64,000 nt of DNA, taken from positions 88,177 to 152,176 of the forward strand of contig NZ_JAIGYQ010000005.1 of NCBI RefSeq assembly GCF_019711685.1. Reading direction: 5' to 3'. The notes beneath the pieces were generated by a model. That model was not told the DNA's origin. It searched no databases and saw nothing but the letters and a program-made list of their open reading frames with translations. The DNA is from Helicobacter turcicus. Its GTDB lineage: Bacteria > Campylobacterota > Campylobacteria > Campylobacterales > Helicobacteraceae. Position numbers and translations under genes: made by a program. Shown here in pieces: positions 17,501 to 26,532 of the stretch (position 1 is the first letter of the stretch; every line of letters begins with the position of its first letter).

Positions 17501-18768
17501 TGTTTTATTTATCAAATACTTTTCAAGAATTTTCACAAGATTATTCTAATCTTTTTGAGAAAGATAACTTAGATTTATTTTTTCAAAAAGTATTAGTAGA
17601 ACGCAATAGTCAATTAAGCGGTTATTACGACCTGCCCTTTAAAGATAATCAAGAGATTTTTGACTATTTAGAACACAATGCAAAATTTTTAGATTCCATT
17701 ACTAATATCATCGTTGTTGGAATCGGGGGAAGCTCACTTGGTGCAAAAGCTATTGATGCCTTACTCTCACATCAAAATAATCGCAAAAAAATCAAACTGC
17801 ACTTTTTAGAACATACCGATCCTATTATAATACAAAAAGACCTACGCCGTGTGAAATACGAAGATACACTTTTTATTGTGATTTCAAAATCTGGACTTAC
17901 CATTGAAACTACATCACTATTTAAATACATTCTAGCACGCTTTTGCTTACTAAAGAGTGATAGGAAGCACCATTTAGTAGCCATTACCGATTCTAACTCT
18001 CCTTTACACAAATGGTGTCAAAAAGAACAAATTCAAAACATCACAATCTCTCCAAACATAGGCGGAAGATTCTCTGTTCTTAGTGCTGTTGGCTTACTAC
18101 CTCTAGCAATTTTAGGCTATGATATTCAAGGCATCTTACAAGGTGCAAAGCAAATTAGTAATAACTTTTTTATAAAGCGTGAGGACGATATTCTAAAAAA
18201 AGCACTTTTTCTGGCTAAAAACGAAACGAAATACCCTATTAATGTGCTATTTTCCTACAGCACCGTGTTTCGCCATTTTAATGCTTGGTATGTGCAACTT
18301 TGGGGGGAATCTTTGGGCAAACTTGATACTTATCAACAAAAGCGCGGATTAACGCCTATTGCACTTATTGGAAGCATTGACCAACATTCTTTCTTGCAGT
18401 TAATTATGCAAGGACCGGCAAATAAGACTGTGACTTTTTTAAACGTAGAAAACCTTTCTCAAAAGCCCCTATATATCCCAGATATTAGTCTTGATGGCTT
18501 AGAAATGACTGATTTTGTAAATCAAACTTCTTTTAACCAACTTCTCAAATTACAATGCACTTCAACAAAAGAAAGCATTATGCTACAAAATGTGCCAGTG
18601 GATTCCATTATACTTGACACTCTTAATGAGCAAAGTGTCGGTGCACTCATATTTTATTATGAATTACTCACTTCTTGCGTGGGGATTTTGTTACAAATTG
18701 ATACATATAACCAACCCGGTGTTGAGTTTGGAAAAAAGATACTAAGAGAAAAATTTACACACTCTTAA
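17500..18768 (+). CDS. pgi: Glucose-6-phosphate isomerase (short form)
   Basis: 422 residues. The SIS-fold isomerase interconverts glucose-6-phosphate and fructose-6-phosphate. Signatures are GIGGSSLGAKAI, VISKSGLTIETTSLF, the active-site region GGRFSVLSAVGL, the catalytic stretch WGESLGKLDTYQQKRGLTP, and QPGVEFGKK at the C-terminus. This is the compact bacterial form seen in Campylobacter rather than the roughly 545-residue H. pylori form. The start is the ATG at 17500 overlapping the gapA stop; the in-frame extension into gapA lacks family resemblance. Confidence 0.96.
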   Translation: MFYLSNTFQEFSQDYSNLFEKDNLDLFFQKVLVERNSQLSGYYDLPFKDNQEIFDYLEHNAKFLDSITNIIVVGIGGSSLGAKAIDALLSHQNNRKKIKLHFLEHTDPIIIQKDLRRVKYEDTLFIVISKSGLTIETTSLFKYILARFCLLKSDRKHHLVAITDSNSPLHKWCQKEQIQNITISPNIGGRFSVLSAVGLLPLAILGYDIQGILQGAKQISNNFFIKREDDILKKALFLAKNETKYPINVLFSYSTVFRHFNAWYVQLWGESLGKLDTYQQKRGLTPIALIGSIDQHSFLQLIMQGPANKTVTFLNVENLSQKPLYIPDISLDGLEMTDFVNQTSFNQLLKLQCTSTKESIMLQNVPVDSIILDTLNEQSVGALIFYYELLTSCVGILLQIDTYNQPGVEFGKKILREKFTHS

Positions 18769-18855
18769 ACTTTTTTACATTTTTTTTACCATTTTATACG
18801 CTACTTGCTACAAAAAATCTTACAATTAATACAAATCTAAATACAAAGGTTAGCT

Positions 18856-19857
18856 ATGGATTTCATTCAAAACATTAAAGACAAAGCAAGGGCGAATCCA
18901 AAAACTATTGTTCTTCCAGAAACAGAGGATTTACGCACATTAGAGGCAGCGCACACTGTGCTAAAAGAAAAAATTGCTAAGATTATTTTAATCGGCGATG
19001 AAAAAGATATAAAACAGCGTGCAACAAAAAAAAACCTTAACTTGCAAGAGGCACTTTTTATTAACCCAAGAAGTTGCGATGCTTTGGATTCCTATGTAGA
19101 ATTATTTGTAAAACTCCGCGGACACAAAGGATTAAGCGAGTCTTCAGCGCGTGCACTTTTATTAGAGAATCCACTCTACTTTGGCGTAGCTTTAGTAAAA
19201 TCCAAAGTCGCCGATGGAATGGTGGCAGGAGCGATAAACTCTACTGCTGACGTTTTACGCGCATCTTTGCAGATTCTAGGAACTAGACCGGATTCCAAAC
19301 TCGTATCCGCATTTTTCTTAATGGTTGTTCCAAATTGTAACTATGGAGAAAATGGAATCTTTATTTTTGCTGATAGTGGTTTGGTTCAAAATCCAAATCC
19401 CCAAGAACTAGCTTCTATTGCGATTGATTCTGCAAAGAGTTTTGAATCTCTTGTTGGCAAAGAAGCTGTTGTTGCAATGCTTTCACACTCTACTAAAGGG
19501 AGCGCAAAACATCCCGATGTGGATAAAGTAATTGAAGCCACACAAATTGCTAAAGCACAAGCCCCAAATATTGCCCTTGATGGAGAGTTCCAACTTGATG
19601 CGGCAATTGTGCCAAGTGTTGGTAAATCTAAAGCCCCAAATAGTGCAATTGCGGGGCGAGCAAATGTGCTTGTATTTCCAGATTTAGATGCAGGAAATAT
19701 TGGTTATAAACTCGTTCAAAGACTAGCAAATGCAGAAGCTTATGGACCAATCACACAAGGTATTGCTGGTGCAGTAAATGACTTGTCACGAGGTTGTAGC
19801 AGTGATGACATTGTAGGCGTAGTTGCTATCACCGCATTGCAAGCACATCAAAACTAA
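18856..19857 (+). CDS. pta: Phosphate acetyltransferase (short form)
   Basis: 333 residues, the single-domain Pta that converts acetyl-CoA and phosphate to acetyl phosphate and CoA. It reads MDFIQNIKDKARANPKTIVLPE at the start and has VADGMVAGAINSTADVLRA, FADSGLVQNPN and MLSHSTKGSAKHPDV. There is no N-terminal DRTGG or regulatory domain. ackA follows 10 bases later, so the two complete the acetate overflow and acetate assimilation route. The 87 base gap after pgi is A/T rich and may hold a promoter, but no clear box was chosen. Confidence 0.96.
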   Translation: MDFIQNIKDKARANPKTIVLPETEDLRTLEAAHTVLKEKIAKIILIGDEKDIKQRATKKNLNLQEALFINPRSCDALDSYVELFVKLRGHKGLSESSARALLLENPLYFGVALVKSKVADGMVAGAINSTADVLRASLQILGTRPDSKLVSAFFLMVVPNCNYGENGIFIFADSGLVQNPNPQELASIAIDSAKSFESLVGKEAVVAMLSHSTKGSAKHPDVDKVIEATQIAKAQAPNIALDGEFQLDAAIVPSVGKSKAPNSAIAGRANVLVFPDLDAGNIGYKLVQRLANAEAYGPITQGIAGAVNDLSRGCSSDDIVGVVAITALQAHQN

Positions 19858-19867
19858 AGGAGAAAAA

Positions 19868-21076
19868 ATGGATGTTTTAGTTATTAATTGTGGAAGCTCT
19901 TCACTTAAATACCAACTTATTAATACAGACACAGAAGAAGTCTTAGCTTCAGGGCTATGTGATAGAATCGGCATCTCCGGTGGGCAATTTAGCTACAAAC
20001 CAAAAGGTGGAGAAAAAACCACTCAAGATGTGGATATGCCAGACCACGAAGTAGCAGTAAAACTCGTGCTAAACGCACTTGTTAATCAAAAAGATGGAAT
20101 CTTAAAATCTTTAGATGAAATCAAGGCGACAGGGCATAGAATCGTGCATGGCGGAGAACATTTTACACATTCAGCATTAGTCAATGATGAAGTTATTAAA
20201 CATATTGAAGAATGTGCAGACTTAGCACCACTGCATAACCCAGCGCATTTGCTTGGAATTCGTGCTTGTCAGCACTTAATGCCTAATAAACCTATGGTTG
20301 CAGTCTTTGACACTGCATTCCACCAAACAATGCCACCACGTGCATATATCTACGGAATTCCCAATGAATATTACGAAAAATATAAAATTCGTCGTTATGG
20401 GTTCCATGGCACAAGCCATAGTTATGTTTCCAAGCGCACTGCAGAATTTTTAGGGATTCCACTTGAAAACTCTAAAATCATCACTTGCCATTTAGGTAAT
20501 GGCTCTAGTATTTGTGCGATTGAAAATGGAAAAAGTGTAGATACAAGTATGGGTTTAACGCCACTTGAAGGACTTGTAATGGGGACTAGAAGTGGAGATT
20601 TAGATCCTGCCATTATTGATTACATTGCACAAAAAGAAAATCTAAGCACTAAAGAAGTATTAAATATTCTTAATAAAAAATCAGGTGTTCTTGGAATCTC
20701 TGGATTATCAAGTGATTTTAGAGATTTATTAGCAGCTGATGAGCAAGGCGACTTAAAAGCGCGTTTTGCTAGAGAAGTTTTTGCCTATCGCGTAGCAAAA
20801 TACATAGGTGCTTACACAGCAGCTCTAACAGGAGTAGATGCGATTGCATTTTGTGCAGGTGTCGGAGAAAATGCGAAATTCATTCGTGGAAAAATTGTTT
20901 CACATTTACAATTCTTAGGAATCACTCTAGATGAACAAGCAAATCTAGATACAGTTGGCAAAGAAGGTATTATCTCTACAAAAGATTCCAAAGTCAAAGT
21001 CTGCGTAATTCCAACCAACGAAGAACTAATGATTGCACGCGACACAAGAACCTTAGTTTTAGGTAAGCATCTATAA
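19868..21076 (+). CDS. ackA: Acetate kinase
   Basis: 402-residue ASKHA-fold kinase that makes ATP and acetate from acetyl phosphate and ADP. Motifs are VINCGSSSLKYQL, GHRIVHGGEHF, VFDTAFHQTMPPRAY, RRYGFHGTSHSYV, and ITCHLGNGSSICAIENGKS. The start is ATG 19868 after AAAGGAGAAAAA; the frame is open 45 bases further up, inside pta, which does not fit the family. A 36 bp perfect palindrome follows the stop. Confidence 0.97.
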   Translation: MDVLVINCGSSSLKYQLINTDTEEVLASGLCDRIGISGGQFSYKPKGGEKTTQDVDMPDHEVAVKLVLNALVNQKDGILKSLDEIKATGHRIVHGGEHFTHSALVNDEVIKHIEECADLAPLHNPAHLLGIRACQHLMPNKPMVAVFDTAFHQTMPPRAYIYGIPNEYYEKYKIRRYGFHGTSHSYVSKRTAEFLGIPLENSKIITCHLGNGSSICAIENGKSVDTSMGLTPLEGLVMGTRSGDLDPAIIDYIAQKENLSTKEVLNILNKKSGVLGISGLSSDFRDLLAADEQGDLKARFAREVFAYRVAKYIGAYTAALTGVDAIAFCAGVGENAKFIRGKIVSHLQFLGITLDEQANLDTVGKEGIISTKDSKVKVCVIPTNEELMIARDTRTLVLGKHL

Positions 21077-21112
21077 TTTAAAACCTTGAAGTTTAAACTT
21101 CAAGGTTTTAAA
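21077..21112. terminator. Palindromic terminator after ackA
   Basis: A perfect 36 bp palindrome centred on 21094/21095 (arms of 18: TTTAAAACCTTGAAGTTT and its complement), one base after the ackA stop. The right arm is followed by AAAATCTTTTT. It should work as an intrinsic terminator for the pta-ackA transcript. Confidence 0.7.
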
Positions 21113-21326
21113 ATCTTTTTACTATCCAAAAACTTTTAAAATCCTCATCATATAGCACTTGACTTTCTATGACTTAACTTAAAATTAAGCTATTTTTAAA
21201 TGCAACAGCATTAGAATTCCACACTCTAATTAGCCTTAGGTTAAGGCGCACTTGCAAAATTCTCTTCTTAGTTTTTCTCAAATTCTTGCAGTGATTTTTC
21301 AATATTTAAATTTAAAGGTATTTGTT

Positions 21327-22538
21327 ATGTTATCTTCATGGAAACAAAAATTTCTTGTGAATTTTTGGGATACAGGACGTGCAATGATGATGCTTGGCGT
21401 ATTATCCGCAGTGTATTTTGGAGTTTTTGGTGGTGTTTGGGCTGTAACCGGAGAGATGACGCGCTGGGGAGGAGAGTTTTTGGAACTTTTTGGCGCAGAT
21501 TTAAGCGGATATTCTTATTACCAAAAGCAGAACTTAAATGGAACGCCACTCACACGCACAGATGGCGTTATGCTAATTGGTATGTTTTTAGGCTCTCTTG
21601 TGGCAGCATTTTGGGCAAATAAAGTAAAATTTCGTTTGCCTGCAAGCAATATCCGTATTTTTCAAGCAATTGTTGGTGGGATTCTATCAGGATTTGGCGC
21701 AAGACTAGCCTTTGGTTGTAATTTAGCAAATTTCTTTACAGGGCTTCCATATTTTTCCTTACACACTTGGGTTTTTGCTATTTTTATGGTGCTTGGAATC
21801 TTTATTGGTGTCAAAGTATGCAATATGCCCTTTTTCAAGCCAAAAGCACAAATGTTAAAAGCCTGCAGCCCAAATGGTTTAGGAATCGTCATAGATAAAG
21901 GACGAAAAAGTCGCCATTTCCTTTATGGCAGCATTATTTTTATTCTCTCTTTAGTATGGTTAGTTAGTCTAATTTTAGATTCCCCAACACTTGATGTCAA
22001 AACAAAATCCACCCTTCTAAGTCTTGCTTTAATCTTTGGTTTTGCATTTGGTTTTATTATTTCAAGAGGGCAAGTTTGCTTCACTTCATGTTTTAGGGAT
22101 TTGTTTTTATTTGGACGTGATATTGCTACAAAAGGAGCAATTTATGGAATGCTCATTGCAACACTTATTGCATTTGCATTCATTTTGCAAGGACATGGAA
22201 TAAAGATGATAGAAATTAGTCTTGGCGTGGTGCTTGGAGCATTTTTATTTGGTTTTGGAATCGTATTTGCAGGTGGTTGTGAATGTGGTTGGACTTATAG
22301 GGCAGCTGAAGGACAAATCCATTTTGTCATTGTTGGAATCGCAAATTTTGCCGGAACAGCAATTTTAGCCCTTAGCTACGATTTATTCCCAGATTCTATA
22401 AAATCTGGAGTCAAAATCAACTTACTAGACACCTTTGGGCAGCTTGGCGGCTTAGGCGTAAATGCCCTATTGTTTGGAATCGCACTTTTATTTGTGCTAT
22501 ATTTTAAACGCTACTTCTTTGCAAAAAAAGGATTTTAA
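21327..22538 (+). CDS. YedE/YeeE-family membrane transporter, FdhT-like
   Basis: 403-residue inner-membrane protein with about ten membrane segments. The two half-repeats carry the conserved Cys-Gly motifs of the sulfur/selenium transporter family: GFGARLAFGCNLANFFTG and FAGGCECGWTYRAAEG, plus SRGQVCFTSCFRDLF. It is followed at a one-base overlap (TAATG) by a TusA-like gene. This pair matches C. jejuni FdhTU, accessory genes needed for selenium-dependent formate dehydrogenase. A thiosulfate or other sulfur substrate is the alternative. The start is ATG 21327 after AAAGGTATTTGTT; an upstream in-frame start at 21252 is less likely. Confidence 0.85.
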   Translation: MLSSWKQKFLVNFWDTGRAMMMLGVLSAVYFGVFGGVWAVTGEMTRWGGEFLELFGADLSGYSYYQKQNLNGTPLTRTDGVMLIGMFLGSLVAAFWANKVKFRLPASNIRIFQAIVGGILSGFGARLAFGCNLANFFTGLPYFSLHTWVFAIFMVLGIFIGVKVCNMPFFKPKAQMLKACSPNGLGIVIDKGRKSRHFLYGSIIFILSLVWLVSLILDSPTLDVKTKSTLLSLALIFGFAFGFIISRGQVCFTSCFRDLFLFGRDIATKGAIYGMLIATLIAFAFILQGHGIKMIEISLGVVLGAFLFGFGIVFAGGCECGWTYRAAEGQIHFVIVGIANFAGTAILALSYDLFPDSIKSGVKINLLDTFGQLGGLGVNALLFGIALLFVLYFKRYFFAKKGF

Positions 22539-22765
22539 TGGAAATCACTTACACGCTAAATTTACAAGGCGAGGCTTGCCCTTATCCAGCAATTGCAACT
22601 ATGGATGTTCTTCCAAAACTCCAAAGTGGCGAAGTTTTGGAAGTTCTTTGTGATTGCCCACAAAGTATTAATTCTATCCCACATGATGCAAAAAATCGTG
22701 GATTTGAAGTGCTTTGTGTTGAACAAGATGGACCAACAATTCGCTTTGTCATTAAAAAACCTTAA
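22538..22765 (+). CDS. TusA/SirA-like sulfur carrier protein, FdhU-like
   Basis: 75 residues with the TusA signature CPYP near residue 14 (NLQGEACPYPAIAT). In this family the first Cys of CPxP carries a persulfide or selenide. It lacks the C-terminal DsrE domain that E. coli YedF has. It overlaps the YedE-like gene by one base. The pair probably moves sulfur or selenium into the cell and passes it on for selenoprotein maturation. That use is inferred from the C. jejuni FdhTU precedent. Confidence 0.85.
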   Translation: MEITYTLNLQGEACPYPAIATMDVLPKLQSGEVLEVLCDCPQSINSIPHDAKNRGFEVLCVEQDGPTIRFVIKKP

Positions 22766-22794
22766 AATTTAGCGAGTTTAACTCGCTAAATTTT
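22764..22794 (+). terminator. Intrinsic terminator after the FdhTU-like pair
   Basis: A 15 bp inverted repeat (AAAATTTAGCGAGTT, one central T, then its complement) starts at the TusA-like stop codon and runs into TTTTT. The G+C core is GCGAG/CTCGC. Confidence 0.8.
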
Positions 22795-22830
22795 TCACCT
22801 AATTTGCTTTACTTTATTGCATTTCTTAGC

Positions 22831-22836
22831 TATAAT
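22831..22836 (+). promoter_or_regulatory. Probable -10 box for the YceI gene
   Basis: TATAAT preceded by TTGCATTTCTTAGC, 30 bases before the ATG at 22866. The ribosome site is AAAGGAAAACA. Confidence 0.6.
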
Positions 22837-22865
22837 TTTTAACATTTCAATTTTAAAGGAAAACA

Positions 22866-23441
22866 ATGAAAAAGCTACTAGTTACAGCATTCGGCTCTCT
22901 AATTTTATCAAGTGCTCTTTTTGCAACAGGTCTAGATGAAAAAAGTATTCAAATTGGCTTTGAAGGATATAAAACTCCTACAATGGCAGGAACAAAAGGT
23001 ATATTTAGCACAGCGAAATTTAATTTCAAAAAAGACGATTCCACGCTTGCTAAGCAACTTATTGGCGCAAGCGTGATCCTCTCTCCAAAAAATATTGACA
23101 TGGGTGGTGAAGAAAATCAAGTTATCACAGACAATGTTGTTAATGCGTTTTTTGGGACATTGAACAACAAAAACGATATTAAAGTGGAAATTGTTAACGT
23201 CATTGAGGGTGAATACAAAGGCGCAATCAGTGCGAAAGTTACCATTAACCGCCAAAGCACAATCGTGCCACTAAACTATGAAATCTTAGGCAATAAAGAC
23301 TTCCAAGCTCAAGGAAGATTAGACCTCTCTGCATTCTCCAATACACCAAAAGCTTTAAAAGCTCTTAGTGATGTCGCAGCTGGACACTTAGGCATTAGCT
23401 GGAATATTGTAGATATTACCGTTAAAGGTAAGCTTAAATAA
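22866..23441 (+). CDS. YceI-family periplasmic protein
   Basis: 191 residues with a clear signal peptide (KKLLVTAFGSLILSSALFA, cleavage near residue 20). The mature part has the lipocalin-like YceI pattern, with alternating beta strands (VGF-like FEGYKTPTMAGTKGIFSTAKF, then ASVILSPKNIDMG). YceI proteins bind isoprenoid or polyprenoid lipids; in H. pylori the homologue is linked to acid adaptation. It is a single-gene unit between its own -10 box and a hairpin. Confidence 0.88.
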   Translation: MKKLLVTAFGSLILSSALFATGLDEKSIQIGFEGYKTPTMAGTKGIFSTAKFNFKKDDSTLAKQLIGASVILSPKNIDMGGEENQVITDNVVNAFFGTLNNKNDIKVEIVNVIEGEYKGAISAKVTINRQSTIVPLNYEILGNKDFQAQGRLDLSAFSNTPKALKALSDVAAGHLGISWNIVDITVKGKLK

Positions 23442-23467
23442 TTTAGATTCCTTTATGGAATCTAAAT
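23441..23467. terminator. Hairpin after the YceI gene
   Basis: ATTTAGATTCC, loop TTTAT, GGAATCTAAAT: an 11 bp perfect stem starting at the stop codon of the YceI gene. No U-run follows. The two arms each contain the word GATTCC/GGAATC that is very common in this window. Confidence 0.5.
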
Positions 23468-23580
23468 CTAGCGTATATGCAATAAAATTCTGTGTTACCC
23501 TCTAAGAAGTTTTAGATTTTAAATATTAACCCTTAAATCCGTAACTGCAAGATTTGTATTAATCTTTTTAATTTATATGC

Positions 23581-23586
23581 TACAAT
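23581..23586 (+). promoter_or_regulatory. Probable -10 box for the chemoreceptor gene
   Basis: TACAAT with an extended TATGC in front (TATATGCTACAATCGG), about 29 bases before the ATG. The spacing suits a sigma-70 promoter. A sigma-28 pattern was looked for and not found. Confidence 0.45.
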
Positions 23587-23614
23587 CGGGGGACTTACTC
23601 TTTAATGAGGAAAA

Positions 23615-25543
23615 ATGATGACCTTAAAAACAAAAGTAACTTTGGTGGTAAGTTTAGTAAGCATTGTTGGATTTACGATTTTTGGAGTTTGGCAATACTT
23701 AAATGTCAAAGAAGTCCAACTTGAAATAAGCTATAGAGACTATCAAGGCAAAATAGATTCCGCATTGTTAGTTTTAGACTCCTATTTGCTAGAAAAACAA
23801 CAAATTATTAATGGTTTAAGTAAGCAAATCACTAAGCATCTGCATGATGAAGAGAGAATCACAAATGAATTAGAATTAAGCGAAATTGTGGGTGGATTTA
23901 ACCTAATGTATTTTGGAGTGGAATCCACAGGAAGAATGCTAAGAAGTAATCGCAACAATGTCTATCCAAGCTCTGGCTATGACCCTAGAAAACGAAGCTG
24001 GTTCTCCATAACAAAGGAAAAACAACAAAACATTATCCTAAGCGATGCATGGATGCAAGCTAGTAAGAAGATTCCTGTTTTTGGCTTTAGTGCGCCAATT
24101 TTTATGGATAATACATTTTATGGTGTTGTCAGTGGCGATATTGCCCTAAAACCACTTAATGCTTACATTAAAAAGCTTTTTGAAAAAGAAACTGCCATTG
24201 CATACGCAGTTGATAGTCAGCAAAATATTGTTGTATCCCCCAATGAAAATGAGATTTTCACACAGAATGAAATCTCTAAATTTCTCATAGCACAAAAAGA
24301 TTCCAACCGATTCTTTACACTAGGAGATAAGCTAGGTGTTTGCAAAATCAACACACAAACTAACTGGAAATTCTGTCTTCTAGAAGATAAAAATATCCTT
24401 TATCAACCCATTAATGCTATGATTTCTTCTTTGATTATTAAAATGCTAATTTTTGCTGTATTTTTAATCGTCATAATTAATATTGCAATGTCAAAGCTTC
24501 TAAGCGGTGTAAATCCTATTAAAAATTCCATTTTAGAATTTTTTGATTATTTAAATGGCAAAACACAGACCATAAATCCTTGTAAGATTAAAACAAACGA
24601 CGAGCTAGGAACACTTGCAAAAGCACTCAATGAAAATATTTTAATCACTAAGAAAAATTTGGAATTTGAACGCGCCTGTGTGGAAAGCTCAATTGTAGTT
24701 TTAGAGAATATGCAGAATGGAAATTTCTCAAGCATCAACGAAAAGGAAACCAATAATGCACAACTTAACATGCTAAAAAATCATACAAACTCCACAATAT
24801 TAGCTGTTAAAGAATCCCTAGAGACTATCACAAAAATCCTAGAAGTCTTTCAAGGAAATGATTTCACATATAAAGCAAATCTAGAAAATAAGCAAGGTGC
24901 GTTTTACCAAACATTAAGCGGAATTAACAATTTAGGCTCTTATATCCAAGAAATGCTACAAGAACAAAGCTCCACCGCAGACAAACTCAACACTTCTTAT
25001 AAATCCCTACAAAATATTGTCGCGCAAGTTAAAGAAAGCTCACAATCGCAATCTCTATCTGCGCAACAATCTGCACAAGCAATCTCTGCAATGACAGATT
25101 CTATTCAAAATACCGCTTCACGCTCTGAAGAAATTACACAACAAGCTAATAATATTCGTGGAGTTGTAGGGACGATTAAAGATATTGCAGACCAAACAAA
25201 TCTTTTAGCACTCAATGCCGCTATTGAAGCAGCAAGAGCTGGAGAACATGGAAGAGGCTTTGCAGTGGTTGCAGACGAAGTAAGAAAACTCGCAGAAAGC
25301 ACACAAAAAAGCTTAGGAGAAATTGAAGCTAACATTAATCTTCTTGCGCAGTCTATGAATGAAATTTCTTCAGCAATCCAAGAGCAAACAGGTGGAATCA
25401 CTCAAATTAATGAGTCTATCCAATTGCTAGAAGATAAAATTCAAGAAAGCAAACATGTTATTGACTCTTGTGAGCAAGTTTCGCTAGAAGTTGGAAGCTT
25501 TGCAGACAACATTAAAGCACATTTGCAAAGCAAAAAATTTTAG
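23615..25543 (+). CDS. Methyl-accepting chemotaxis protein with periplasmic dCache-type sensor
   Basis: 642 residues. TM1 lies near residues 7-28 and TM2 near 270-293. Between them is a large periplasmic sensor of the Cache class ([14 protein letters not shown] and [18 protein letters not shown] match the Cache ligand-domain pattern). A HAMP-like linker follows, then the cytoplasmic coiled coil with the signalling tip [18 protein letters not shown] and [18 protein letters not shown]. This is a class of receptor that binds amino acids or other small ligands, and the ligand is unknown. Two adjacent ATG codons (23615, 23618) could start it after AATGAGGAAAA. It is monocistronic. Confidence 0.93.
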   Translation: MMTLKTKVTLVVSLVSIVGFTIFGVWQYLNVKEVQLEISYRDYQGKIDSALLVLDSYLLEKQQIINGLSKQITKHLHDEERITNELELSEIVGGFNLMYFGVESTGRMLRSNRNNVYPSSGYDPRKRSWFSITKEKQQNIILSDAWMQASKKIPVFGFSAPIFMDNTFYGVVSGDIALKPLNAYIKKLFEKETAIAYAVDSQQNIVVSPNENEIFTQNEISKFLIAQKDSNRFFTLGDKLGVCKINTQTNWKFCLLEDKNILYQPINAMISSLIIKMLIFAVFLIVIINIAMSKLLSGVNPIKNSILEFFDYLNGKTQTINPCKIKTNDELGTLAKALNENILITKKNLEFERACVESSIVVLENMQNGNFSSINEKETNNAQLNMLKNHTNSTILAVKESLETITKILEVFQGNDFTYKANLENKQGAFYQTLSGINNLGSYIQEMLQEQSSTADKLNTSYKSLQNIVAQVKESSQSQSLSAQQSAQAISAMTDSIQNTASRSEEITQQANNIRGVVGTIKDIADQTNLLALNAAIEAARAGEHGRGFAVVADEVRKLAESTQKSLGEIEANINLLAQSMNEISSAIQEQTGGITQINESIQLLEDKIQESKHVIDSCEQVSLEVGSFADNIKAHLQSKKF

Positions 25544-25581
25544 TTACCAACTTACCAATTAGTCAAACTAGATAATACTAA

Positions 25582-26523
25582 TTACACCCGAGCAATTGCA
25601 TAAAGCTGCACAACTCCTACACAATTAGTATTATCCACTACTACCAACTCTTTAATTTTATGCTCTAGCATTAAAGATTCCGCTTCTGTTACCATTGTAT
25701 TTAAATCAATAGTTTTAGGATTTTTTGTCATTATTTCTTCAGCTTTTGCATTAAATTTATCTGCACCTAGAGCGCGTCGTAAATCGCCATCTGTAATAAT
25801 CCCCAGAAGTTTCTCTCCCTCACACACTAAGCATATTCCAAGTTTTTTAGAAGTCATTTCAACAATCAATGCCTTAAAGTTAGAATCTGGCTTTACAATA
25901 GGTAAATCCTCACTCACCATAACATCTTTAACCCGCGTTAAAAGCTTACGTCCTAAACTACCACCGGGATGAAAAAGCGCAAAATCCTCTGGCTTAAAAT
26001 TCCTTGCATGCATTAAGGCAACCGCAATTGCATCTCCCATTGCTAAAGTTGCTGTTGTAGAGCTTGTTGGGGCAAGTTGCAAAGGGCAAGCTTCTTTTTG
26101 AACGCTAATGCTTAAAAAATAATCACTCTCTCTTGCTAAAGTAGAATCCTTTTTTCCACTTAGTGCAATCAATGGAATCTTACGCGCTTTAACAGATGGA
26201 ATCAAACGTAGAATCTCTTCACTCTCGCCAGAATTAGAAATCGCAAGCAATGCATCTTTTTTTTCTAGCATTCCTAAGTCCCCATGTAATGCTTCAGCAG
26301 GATGCAGAAAAAAGCTAGGAGTGCCAGTGCTTGCTAAGGTTGCGGCAATTTTTGCGCCGATATGCCCAGATTTTCCCATGCCGCTTATGATTAATCTCCC
26401 CTTTAACCCTAAAATACAAGCAATTACTGCGTTAAAATCTGTATTAATTAATTCTTTTAAACCCAAAATTGCATTAGCTTCTAAATCAAACACTTCCTTA
26501 GCAATTTGAATAAAATCACGCAT
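25582..26523 (-). CDS. kdsD: Arabinose-5-phosphate isomerase (KdsD/KpsF type)
   Basis: 313 residues. SIS domain (GMGKSGHIGAKIAATLASTGTPSFF, HGDLG, AISNSGESEEILRLIP) followed by two CBS domains (about 200-313). It converts ribulose-5-phosphate to arabinose-5-phosphate, the first step to Kdo for lipopolysaccharide. The start ATG at 26523 lies five bases after AAGGGG; a GTG two codons earlier is too close to that site. It follows the YuiF-like gene by about 10 bases, so the two are co-transcribed. Confidence 0.92.
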   Translation of the reverse strand: MRDFIQIAKEVFDLEANAILGLKELINTDFNAVIACILGLKGRLIISGMGKSGHIGAKIAATLASTGTPSFFLHPAEALHGDLGMLEKKDALLAISNSGESEEILRLIPSVKARKIPLIALSGKKDSTLARESDYFLSISVQKEACPLQLAPTSSTTATLAMGDAIAVALMHARNFKPEDFALFHPGGSLGRKLLTRVKDVMVSEDLPIVKPDSNFKALIVEMTSKKLGICLVCEGEKLLGIITDGDLRRALGADKFNAKAEEIMTKNPKTIDLNTMVTEAESLMLEHKIKELVVVDNTNCVGVVQLYAIARV

Positions 26524-26532
26524 ACACACCCC

